This document shows positions 47,379-56,479 of a stretch of DNA of 56,479 nt, piece by piece. Position 1 is the first letter of the stretch, and every line of letters begins with the position of its first letter. This DNA is from Branchiostoma floridae (lineage: Eukaryota; Chordata; Leptocardii; Amphioxiformes; Branchiostomatidae), in contig NC_049981.1 in NCBI RefSeq assembly GCF_000003815.2, positions 914,636 through 971,114 on the forward strand. The letters run 5' to 3'. The translations under genes and the position numbers were made by a program. The notes beneath the pieces are model-generated. The model was not told the DNA's origin, did not search any database, and worked only from the letters and a program-made list of their open reading frames with translations.

Positions 47379-48672
47379 GGCGCTTCTTTCTCCACTGCTT
47401 TGTAAGTACTCCACGAAAAAGACAATATCGGACGGCTGTATGGTAATATGCTGTTTGTAAAGACCCGTAAAGTGGTTCCTAGGTGATGTTCATACAGACG
47501 TCATGATTGTCCTTGTATGTCATGAAAGTCATTTATCTCTGCAATGGCTGCGTCGATGCAGACGTCATGACTGTCCTTGTTATGACAATTATTTATTTCT
47601 GCGATGATTGTGTAGCCAGTTAATGCCGGCTAATGGGTCCGTTCATTCTACCGCCTGTGTTTCAATCAGCAGTTAACTGTTGGCCGTTGAAAAAAAAAAG
47701 ACTCAGCAGGAAAAAATTATGTAAGTGGTCTGATGGTTTGGGACAGTTGTGTGGGACTAGGTCCTTTGTCAGAACCATTGCCATAGTGTCTGCTGCAATT
47801 TCGTTATCAGGTGACCTTGGTACAGCCGTCATAAAAAGGTGTAGCCAGATAATACCGGCATATGCGTCCGTACATTCTACCCCCTGTGTTTCAATCAGCA
47901 GTATAGTTGAACAAAAAAGATTAACAAGAGTTCAGCAGGAAAAAGTATGTAGGTGGTCTGATGGTTTGGGACAGTTGCGTGGGACTCGGTCCTTTGTCAG
48001 AACCTTTGCCACAGTGTCTGCTGCAATTTCGTTATCAGGTGACCTTGGTACAGCCGTCATAAGAATGATGACTAATGGTGGTATCTCACTGCACGTGAGG
48101 CACTGAATTTTAGGGATAAAGAACGAATTTCCTTTCCTTTTGTGCATTTGCTGTCTTCTAAGTCATATTTTTACTTATTACGCAATATCTAAATTATAAA
48201 AAAGAATGGCGAAAATAAAAACAATACCGCAGTGAATGAACCGCGCAGTGCCGCACCGGTGCGATAGGTCTGTCTTATCTGTCGGCTGTATTTCAAACAG
48301 CATATACTTGTTGATCATTAGCAAATCTAACGAGATTTAAGCGGGTACACGGATCGTTAGATATTTTTGGATTTGTGTTTCTTACGCGGTCCTTTGTTAA
48401 GACTTTTGTCGTAGTGTCTACTATAATGTGGTTACTAGTTGACGTTGCTACAAATGCCATGAAAGTCATTTATCACTGCGATGACTGAGTAGCCAAATAC
48501 TGGCGGCTGACAGGTCTTTCTTTACAGCTGTCTGTGGTTCAGCTAGCATCAAACTGATGATCATGCTAAATTTATTTCAGCAGGAGGAATGATCATTCTA
48601 TCGTCAGATGGTTTTGCGAGAGTAGATAATTTACCAAGACCTTTCCTTGGTGTTTGCTATAATGTGTTTATA

Positions 48673-48753
48673 CTACGTGACGTTGGTACACGCTCCCATG
48701 TACATGATGAAAGCTGACCGGAGGGTCCACAAGCGTCGAAACGACTTCCCCAT
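48673..48753 (-). pseudogene. First-exon copy, type II, donor lost
   Basis: Encodes MGKSFRRLWTLRSAFIMYMG, then a stop at 48675-48673. Same junction sequence (ACCAACGTCACGTAG) as the copy at 45431-45511, so these two descend from one damaged unit. Leu to Arg and Leu to Trp changes weaken the hydrophobic core. Confidence 0.75.
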
Positions 48754-49107
48754 GGCGCTTCTTTCTCCACTGTTTTGTAAATACTCCACGAAAAAGACAA
48801 TGTCGGACGGCTGTATGGTAATATGTTGTTTGTAAAGACCTGTACCGTGGTTACTAGGTGATGTTTATACAGACGTCATGATTGTCCTTGTCCTGAAAGT
48901 CATTTATCACCGCGATAGCTGTGTAGCCAAGTAATGCCGACAAATGGATCCATACTTCTACCGCTTGTGCTTCAATCAGCAGTGAACTGTTGATAGTTGC
49001 AAAAAAAGATTAAAAAGAGCTCAGCAGGAAAACGTAGGAAAATGTAAGTGGTCTGATGGTTTGGGACAGTTGTGTGGGACTCGGTCCTTTGTCAGAAACC
49101 TTGCCGT

Positions 49108-49142
49108 AGGGGGTCAACAAGTGTCAAAACGACTTCCCCGTG
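49108..49142 (-). pseudogene. First-exon fragment, start codon lost
   Basis: Only the first third of the exon remains. The ATG is ACG and the fifth-codon region has become a stop (TTT TGA). Upstream ATGACGTC is at 49279-49285. Confidence 0.65.
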
Positions 49143-49399
49143 GCGCTTCTGTCTCCACTGCGCATGCTTTGTACATACTCCAAGAAAAGGACCATTTCGG
49201 ACGTGTGGTAATATGTTGTTTGTTAAGACCTTTGCCGTGGTATAATCTGTAATGTGGTTACTAGGTGATGTTTATACAGACGTCATGAGTGTCCTTGTCA
49301 TGAAAATAATTTATCACTGCGATGGCTGTGAAGCGAACTAAAGCCGGCAAATGGCAATGAACTGATGATCGTTGCAAACGAATTAACAAGAGTTCAGCA

Positions 49400-51489
49400 G
49401 GAACCTAGTCCGATGAAACATCATAAGAACCGTCGCTGGGTGGATTGCGATTATATGTTTTCTAAGTGTCTTCAATTCTGGTATCAAGGACAGCATAATG
49501 TCCATTCATAAGTAGCTAATTTGAAAATAGCTCATGCATAATTAAGTAGTATTGCCTTTCACGAATCGTCCTCACGAGGACAGAAAGATTACAGTGACTT
49601 GGAAGCGATGTGAGGTCATTTTAAATTGTGTATCTCCACTCAGGTTGAACGTGTCCGGGAAGCCTTGTGTACGCATGCGCTGTGTTCTTCTGTGAGCAGG
49701 CTATGTACAAAGTTTGAAGAGGTACATCATCATAATATGATGGCATGATTTCAGAACAAAAGAGAGATATGAGTATCGTCTGGATAGGCATTTTATTTCT
49801 TGTCTGTAATATTTTGTACGTTCTAAGTTTCGGCATTAAGGACGACCAAATATCCATTTGGAGGTGGCTAATTTCAAGATAGATTATGATTGCTAAATTT
49901 CCTAGTGGCAAGACTTACAGACACGAAAATATGAAGGATAAAGATTTCAATTCTTGGCGTTCTTATATTAGTTATAATAACTGGACGTTATCTCCTTGGG
50001 AAATTCACTTTCTTCACTCCACTCACACGACTTTCCTTACTCCACAATCCCCATAGCCTAGTCTAGAAATATTTTCCATACTCCACTGCTACTTCTGCCT
50101 CTAAAACTATGGCATGTGACGCACGGGGAAAATACGTGAACTCTACAAAATAATGGCAGAGCCCTGAACGTCACATCATCAATTAAGGACAAATGTTCAA
50201 TGATTGAGATTGATAAAAGAAAGGATTTGCTGAGTTAGCGCTTGTTAGACCATTCGACACAGTTTCCCAAATACGATCGTTGTCCCCGTTCACACTTGGG
50301 AAATCAATGAGACATGATTCGCATCAATTCGAACAGTTATGAATTTTGTTAAATTAAGTTCACACCTGCCATTCCGAATAGTATTGGGCTTCTAAACCTA
50401 CGGAACGCTGCTGGTCAATTAAGAAATATAACTATGGTGGCTTAGATATTCTTTTATTCAAGACAATTAAAAATTGTTGCATATATCATCCAATCTCCTA
50501 TTGTCTTTGTGGTGACTCGGAATGGACTCTACACATGATAAATATTAATAAGTATTGTATTTATATGAAAGATATACATGATAAATATTTCATGATAAAT
50601 ATTGATAAGAATAATATGTATCTAATGGTGTACTACAGTCTAAAACATAGTAAAACATACTTACTGACTCTTACTGACTAAATACGCCTAACACAAGTGG
50701 ATATCTAACATGACAAAAATTATAACGTGTCAATATCATAAAGGGTTTTCATATCAATGCAATATTCTTGCATTATGACAGTTGTAATATTAAAGATATA
50801 GTTTAATCTGCTTGTGGTAATTCATAACGTAAGGTGCCAGAAATGGTTCAATTTTCTTTCATCCGTGGCCAATAATTGCATTGACATCCCACACCTCAAA
50901 ACCATTAAAAGTACTTTAGAATCTCGGAACAGCTCGCAATATTTCATTTTACGTACTTGCCCCCGTGAGGTCGGACTGCACAACATAACTGTGATGTTAA
51001 CTCCTATCGTACAATTATGCAGGCTTATTAGGAAAGAAATTAAAATATATCAGCTTCTTTATTTTGAAGGCCACAGATTTTAGGTTTAAGTCCCCGGACA
51101 TGCACGAAAATTAGTACCAAGCTTTAGTTATTGTAGTCCATCAAACATGACGTTAAACTGAGTTCCCGTGTTTGTGGAGAGTCACGAATTATTATCCCAC
51201 CACACTTATCAAAAAGAGTCTATCCGTAGCTTGTCTTCTTTGTAGGAAACCTAATGTGCCATTAGGCAGTTCACTAAGTACCATAAAGCCCCGTTTGTGC
51301 GTTACAACTTTGCTACCATTTGATGTTCTTCATGCACTAACTCTAGAAAGATCTTCAATCAATAAAATGTTGTGTGGCAATGTCTATAATGACTACCATA
51401 GGACCAAACTAGGTCTACAGTGCCGCAAAAAAACAGAAATATATAGTAATGGCGGTGAACCATTCTTTGTTCAGAGCAAAGCTGTCATT
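49400..51489. other. Intergenic DNA between array and gene B
   Basis: AT-rich, with a short AT-repeat tract at about 50530-50640 (ATGATAAATATT repeats). No gene or strong repeat recognised. Gene B's poly(A) signal is not evident close to its stop; the first minus-strand AATAAA noted is at 51058-51063. Confidence 0.5.
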
Positions 51490-54400
51490 TCATGACTCAT
51501 CTAAGTCTTCAAAGACTGTCCTTAACCTCTTCATTACATTCACTTTCAGCTCTGCATACCCAGGCCCCATTATGTCTGTATTTTCATTACTGGGCTCTTT
51601 TGCCTTTTTCTTTGGCTTTATGTTTTGTAGTTGATATTTGAAAAACCCTTTTAGGTCGTAGTCAGTTTTCTCTAACCCTTCATCTTCCTTTGCACTATGA
51701 TAAGACTCGTCAATGATAGCCACAAAGAAACCAATCAAGCAGATATTGAAGACGAAAACAAACAGAAACAGAATGAAAGTTCCCAGATTTCCAGTAGTAG
51801 TAGAGATTTCTTCATAGTTGAGGTCACCAGCTATGATGGTCACCATCGCCTCGAATGTCCGAGCAAAGAAACTGTAGGAGAGCATGCGCAGACCAAACGT
51901 CAGATGGAGCAGAATGGCGAAGGCGAAGAAGTAGAGGAAGAACATGGCGGAAAAGCCTGAGAGCGGCCCGACGCTGCGCTTGAGGGTGTGGATGAGGAGA
52001 GACGCGCGATGGTTGAAGCGCAGCAGGTGCGTCATCTTGAGAGTGACGCTGCACAGCAGGGTGGCGATGACGTAAGTGTAGACCTGGTCCCAGACCGCCG
52101 CGCGTCTATAGTTCACGAACCTTCCCGAGAGACCAGAGTTCTCATCAAAGCTAGCCACAACGCCATCTTCCCTTGTGTTTGCCACGTCTTCTAGAACAGC
52201 CTCAGAGTAGAAGAAGGTGGCGACTCCCGCCAGGGCCTGCAGGATGATGATCAGTTCCACCCAGTTCCAGAAGTCCATGATGTACAGGACTCCACTGTTG
52301 TAAGCTTTCCTCACTGTTGTGACAAATATAATAAAAACATAAATCAGTTTTTCTGTAGGTTTCATGAAAACGTATGTTTAAGACAATGCACCATATTTGT
52401 CTCTCAACAAAAGTTAAACAGAATAAAAAGAACGACATATGTGAAGCTCTTGGACCACAACAAGTAAACTTTGTGGATGGCACCAGGACGAGCATTGTTC
52501 ATTTCGAAAAAAAAAAAGATGAAATTTTGTTCCATAAAAGAGATAGTTAACATGAAATAACTTTCTGTGGCCTTACATAACACCGCTGTAACATATCCAT
52601 CGTGCTTATGAAACATGAGTAACATATACAGACCTTCTCTAATGGCGAAGACCAAAGTGAAAACGGCGAGAGCAGAGATGTACACAAGCGCCATCCAGAC
52701 CTCCCAGCCGCCGTGGAAGCGGTAGAGGCAAACCGTGTGGACCTCCCAGCGAGGGAAGCCGGCCCCGATAGCCGTGAACTCCACCAGGAGGGTCACGATG
52801 GAGAACAGGTTGGAGTCAGGCGAGTACAGGGTCACGTCGGTGAAGACAGCTCGGGTAGCTGAACAAAAATGGAAGTTGTGAGAAAATATTTTTTCTGTCC
52901 TACAAGACATGAATAGATAAAAATGAGTAGATAAAAATCGTTAGTCACCACGTGTTAAGCATTATCTCATTGTATGTATTCTATATACAGATATACACCT
53001 CTATCGATCCAGCCATGGATCTTCAAAGCTTGGATTGTTGTCATCGTCTTTGACGAGTTGTCGGACATGTCGGCAACGTAGCCTCCGCCAAAATACACGT
53101 TGTGGTCTCCCGCATAGGGCAATTCTGGAACACAAAAAAACATGATCTTAAGTCAATTGCACTAGCATGCGGCACGTTAGTGGCATCGATGCGGCCAAGC
53201 GATTCGACCGACTTTCGTCCATTAAAACCGAATAATTTTACTTTGTTTTTTGCCGTTTTTTTTGGTCAAGCATGATACTCCCATTATAAAGTCAAAGGTA
53301 CCACACATCCAATTTTGGAAGCAGCAACGACGCGAATCGCAATTCATCGTGATACCAATTAGAAATTCAAACACAAAGAAAATGACCTGGACCAGCTTTT
53401 TTTAAAGTTCATGTCAACACGGAATTTCATTTTACAATCACCTTGTAAGTCGTCAGACGACCGGAACCTCCACGGACTTGTGCTGTTCTGGCCGGGTATC
53501 ACTGCGGTGCCGTTGGTCCCGTTGAAAGCGGTGATGTTGACTGTGGGCAGCGGCAACCAGCCTTCTCCGTAGTTCCCTTCGTCCTGACTGAAGAAGTCAT
53601 AACGTCTATCACACTCTGATGTCTGGTTTCCTGGTGACACTGTTGTCAGGCAGACAGGATCTGGAGCAAGTTTGTATGATACGTTAAGAAATAAAAAATG
53701 TGTTATAAAGAATCATCAATGCATAGCAAAGACACATATTTAAGGTCAACATATATACGTTATATAAAATCTGGTTGATCATCAGGACCCACCCAGCCTG
53801 ACTCTAGCCTGGCGGAGCCGCACCGGTCCAACACGGTAGACAGGCAGGTCCGGGACGGCTGGAGAGGCGTCTGGGTACAGACTTGGGAGGGCTGCATCTT
53901 CCAGCCAGGTCCAGTAGGAGTCTGCATCACTCACCTAATAACGTGTCGTGACAAGGAACAGTTAAAACAAAGAAATTGTGAATGGTGCGTTGGCATTTGG
54001 TGTCAAGTTAGGTTGGGGTGTTTGACTAAAAACCCAAAGGTTCTGTGTCCGAATCCCATACATGATACTAACGCTGTGCCTTGGAAATCTGTCTGGATAA
54101 TTTTTATTCAGCTTGTACTCTTCAGTACATAAACCCAGTGTACATGTGTTATACTATGAATCTGTTCCACCGGTAAGGCAAGAGTAAGCAAGCACAAAAA
54201 AGTTGGTGGGGGTTATTGTCAATTAGAACGTCGATAAACAAAGACTAGGCCCAAACCTGGTCAGTCTAAAATACAATATCATCAAATAAATAAAGGGCAT
54301 CGATTGGATGTCCTAGATACATGAATTGCAGGACACATGCTTTTGTTACCTCTGAATTGATATTAGTAGAATAAAAATGTCAATGTATAATAACCTCTTC

Positions 54401-55045
54401 AAAATTCATGTCCTCGTTGTGTACTACGAGTCGCTGAACCTCGTTCGACATATGAAATGCCATGTGATTCTTCTGTCCGTACGCAGCGAGCATGACCACG
54501 GCTAGGAAAAGGGCGTAAACAGCCACTTCCTTCAGTATTGTCCCGAGCTTCCTGCGCCTGATAGCGACCATCCGGGCCTGAGCTAGGTCCGGGGAACCGG
54601 CTGGGTCAGGGACGGGGGGAATCTGGAAAGAAAAGAAAATTCACCAAAAATATCTCAATATGTTTTTTTTTTTCTGGTAAGGTCACAGTCTTTGATACGA
54701 GAGAATGAAAGAAACAAGTTGGGTAAAAATGGTTTACATTTTCGTGATATTTGAGCAGTAACAACCAACGAGCCTTTTATTCATGTATTCAATCAAACGT
54801 GTATAAAGTGGCACTAGTATGGCGGGCTTGTTTTATTCAACTAAGGCCACAACACTAAATCTGTAAAATTTACTTGCTGTAACCCAATGGCTGAATATTA
54901 CCCCTGAGTAATGCTGTGCCATTTTGTTATTTGATAACACCCATTACCTTAGATATTGATTCAATCTTACCTGCTTTTGATCTTTAGCAATATCCTCACA
55001 CTGCTTTAGATCGCACCGCTTCCCTTCCTCGCCTTTATTCGCTTT
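51490..55045 (-). CDS. Polycystin-1-like gene B, last seven coding exons (partial)
   Basis: Tandem paralogue of gene A, 5' part beyond the right edge. Exons (5' to 3'): 54971-55045, 54395-54622, 53793-53934, 53442-53660, 52999-53124, 52634-52858, 51490-52313. Their lengths (75, 228, 142, 219, 126, 225, 824) equal those of gene A exons 36-42 exactly and the phases match, with no frame damage. The terminal exon protein differs from gene A at about 7 of 273 residues (for example the tail KEPSNENTDIM versus KESSNEKADMM). TOP domain, channel helices and AGDLNYEE are all intact. The next upstream exon is not found in 55046-56479, so that intron exceeds 1.4 kb (476 bp in gene A) and contains retroelement DNA. 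Confidence 0.92.
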
Positions 55046-55384
55046 CTAAAAAGGTTAGAACATGACATAAAATATCGTATAATGCCCTCATAAAAGCCGA
55101 AGGCAAATACCTTCTTGCTCATTTAGTATGTTTTCTTGCTGAAAACATGCTGAATCTATCATTTATGAAATATAAGAAGCATTAATTGTGATAAAGCTAA
55201 AATTGCAGCTTTAGACAGCTAGAAGCACAGAACATATACTACAGATAACCTATAGGAAATCATAATGCTAAGTTTCGTAAAATAATTTCATCATGTAGGT
55301 AGGTCAGGTGTTTCTTTTAAACAACTAGGTAATCTTAACCTGCAGACGTTTCTATGCCTATTCATATTCCTTAGAGCTTATAAC

Positions 55385-55600
55385 AGGAGTTCTTATTCTC
55401 GTCGCTATATGTAGCCGATGTCGGTGGCGCTTTATTGGCGACAACACAATCCCGAACGGTGGATTAAAGAAGCAGTCTGGATAAGGAAGTCGTCCCAAGT
55501 TATGAACCGTGACGAGGGGACCGGGGGTACAAACTTAAGCACCTTTGGAATTGTGCTGTCGCAGGTAAGGTTAACTGTTTGTGTAAAAGAAAACACAACT
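55385..55600 (+). mobile_element. Penelope-like element C-terminal endonuclease fragment
   Basis: The plus-strand ORF (from 55418) includes HNPERWIKEAVWIRKSSQVM then NRDEGT. Arg-Lys...Glu-Ala-x-x-Ile-Arg and Asn-Arg-Asp-Glu-Gly are the C-terminal signature of the GIY-YIG endonuclease of Penelope-like elements. Only the last about 40 residues remain. The preceding CTATATGTAGCCGATGTCGG matches the repeat at 3340-3370 and 3495-3515. Inserted in gene B's intron, opposite strand. Confidence 0.6.
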
Positions 55601-55639
55601 TTACTATAATGGTAGGTTATATGACAGACATTGTGTGTA

Positions 55640-56479
55640 TTTAAGAGGCTCTGTCTGTAAAAACCAAGCATAGGGTGGCCAAACTCAAAAAATCGATTTT
55701 CCTTAAATTTTGTGTGGTGGTAGGGCCTTGGTCCAAACCTACAAAAATGGCAAAGTTTTAGATCTGCGGTCACCGGTTGCCATGGCAACGGCCATTTTTA
55801 AAAATGGCGGATTTTCACCAAGGGAAGGCATGGTCGCGTCCAAAATAGACCTTCTTTGGACTCCTGTAGCCCCCACAAATTAACAGATATTTTATTGATT
55901 CTCGCATATGTTATTACCCATATTCTAATGAACAAAATGATATATAGTGATGCTCAAAATGTTTTTGTGGTCAGGTGCAGCAGATGTTTGAAAATGATGT
56001 GTTTTCGAGAATTTCCAAAATTGGCAAAAATCCATTTTTTGACCATTTTTATTGACCATTAGCTCATTTACAGGCAAATCAATTTGCTTCATTTTCGGCA
56101 CAGTTATAGTTTGAACCTTTGTATACATCATATGTAAAAATAGATTTGGGCCTTTTACGTATCGGACCGTGGTGGCCCCCAGAGTAAACCAATATTTCCA
56201 TTTCAAGAAAATCGTAACCATAGAATTATTCCTGGAAAAACAGTCATAGCTTACCAGAAATGAATCTCATTATCATTGTATGTAACAGAGGAACTTACCT
56301 ATCACTTATAAAAGCAGGGTTGTTTTAGATTTTTTTTATAATTGCCTTTAAAATGATTTTATTGAGTTTTTTTGGTCGTTTTTAGACCAAAAAATGTATC
56401 TTTTGGCCCCAGCACCCTGGTATTACAACCAAATGACCTGAAATTTGGTATGGGAGCTGCCCTGGACACATACGCACAT
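55640..56479. other. Gene B intron, non-coding to window edge
   Basis: No polycystin exon found. A perfect palindrome GTTGCCATGGCAAC lies at 55776-55789 and is flanked by GGCCATTTTTAAAAATGG. The remainder is AT-rich with short T runs. It may be a dispersed repeat, since the style (ATGGC, CCATTTTT) is repeat-like. Confidence 0.4.

Larger units (their letters stand above)
44514..49400. repeat. Tandem array of duplicated first exons and promoters
   Basis: Starts of first-exon copies lie at 44601, 45511, 47378, 48753 and about 49142 (minus strand). Between them repeat modules recur: CATTTATCTCTGCGATGA (nine or more times), GTGTGGGACTCGGTCCTTTG (44910, 45850, 47745, 47975, 49070), and GTTGATCATTACCAAATCTA (45090, 46025, 48310). 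Copies alternate between type I (donor kept, 44.5 and 47.3 kb) and type II (donor replaced by a shared sequence, 45.4 and 48.7 kb). This means a two-copy block was itself duplicated. Spacer 46130-47280 contains a SINE. Confidence 0.85.

Noticed and set aside
47633-48106. 157-codon plus-strand ORF with an internally repeated protein
   Set aside because: It is the translation of tandem non-coding modules of the first-exon array; the repeat arises from DNA duplication, and other copies of the module are not open.

Overview
The window looks like nuclear DNA of an invertebrate deuterostome, most likely a lancelet (Branchiostoma). The genes have many small, GC-richer exons in AT-rich introns with GT-AG splice sites. 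The proteins resemble vertebrate PAQR4 and the PKD1L2 / sea-urchin suREJ3 branch of polycystin-1-like proteins. Short transposons, tRNA-derived SINEs and Penelope-like fragments are abundant. The species is an inference; no marker fixes it.

Layout. (1) 1-1852: promoter-proximal DNA with a foldback transposon, a perfect hairpin and a 100-N assembly gap. (2) 1853-4757, + strand: three exons of PAQR4, complete except for an N-terminus lost in the gap. (3) 4758-7099: convergent 3' intergenic DNA. (4) 7100-44601, - strand: a complete polycystin-1-like gene. I traced 42 coding exons whose splice phases all join, giving 6873 nt (about 2290 residues) from signal peptide to stop. Domain order is signal peptide, C-type-lectin-like, REJ-like, GAIN/GPS, TM1, PLAT, TM2-TM6, polycystin extracellular (TOP) domain, channel segments with pore. 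(5) 44.5-49.4 kb: a tandem array holding at least four extra copies of that gene's first (signal-peptide) exon and its upstream DNA. One copy has an intact start, signal peptide and splice donor; three are decayed. An ATGACGTC element recurs 103-137 bp upstream of every start position. (6) 51490-55045, - strand: the last seven coding exons of a second polycystin gene, a tandem paralogue with identical exon lengths, running off the right edge.

The introns hold identifiable mobile DNA. There are three copies of a foldback element with 16-bp terminal repeats and 7-9 bp target duplications (Mutator-like MITE). Penelope-like terminal repeats carry decayed hammerhead-ribozyme-like cores, and one C-terminal endonuclease fragment is present. 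A 2.15-kb element flanked by TTAA sits inside one Penelope copy and contains about 366-bp tandem repeats. tRNA-type SINEs, LINE ends, several palindromes and microsatellites are also present.

The most unusual feature is the first-exon array between the two tandem polycystin genes. It may give alternative promoters and leaders to the upstream gene, or it may be the residue of lost tandem gene copies. All coordinates, phases and translations were read by hand from the sequence; no database search was possible.
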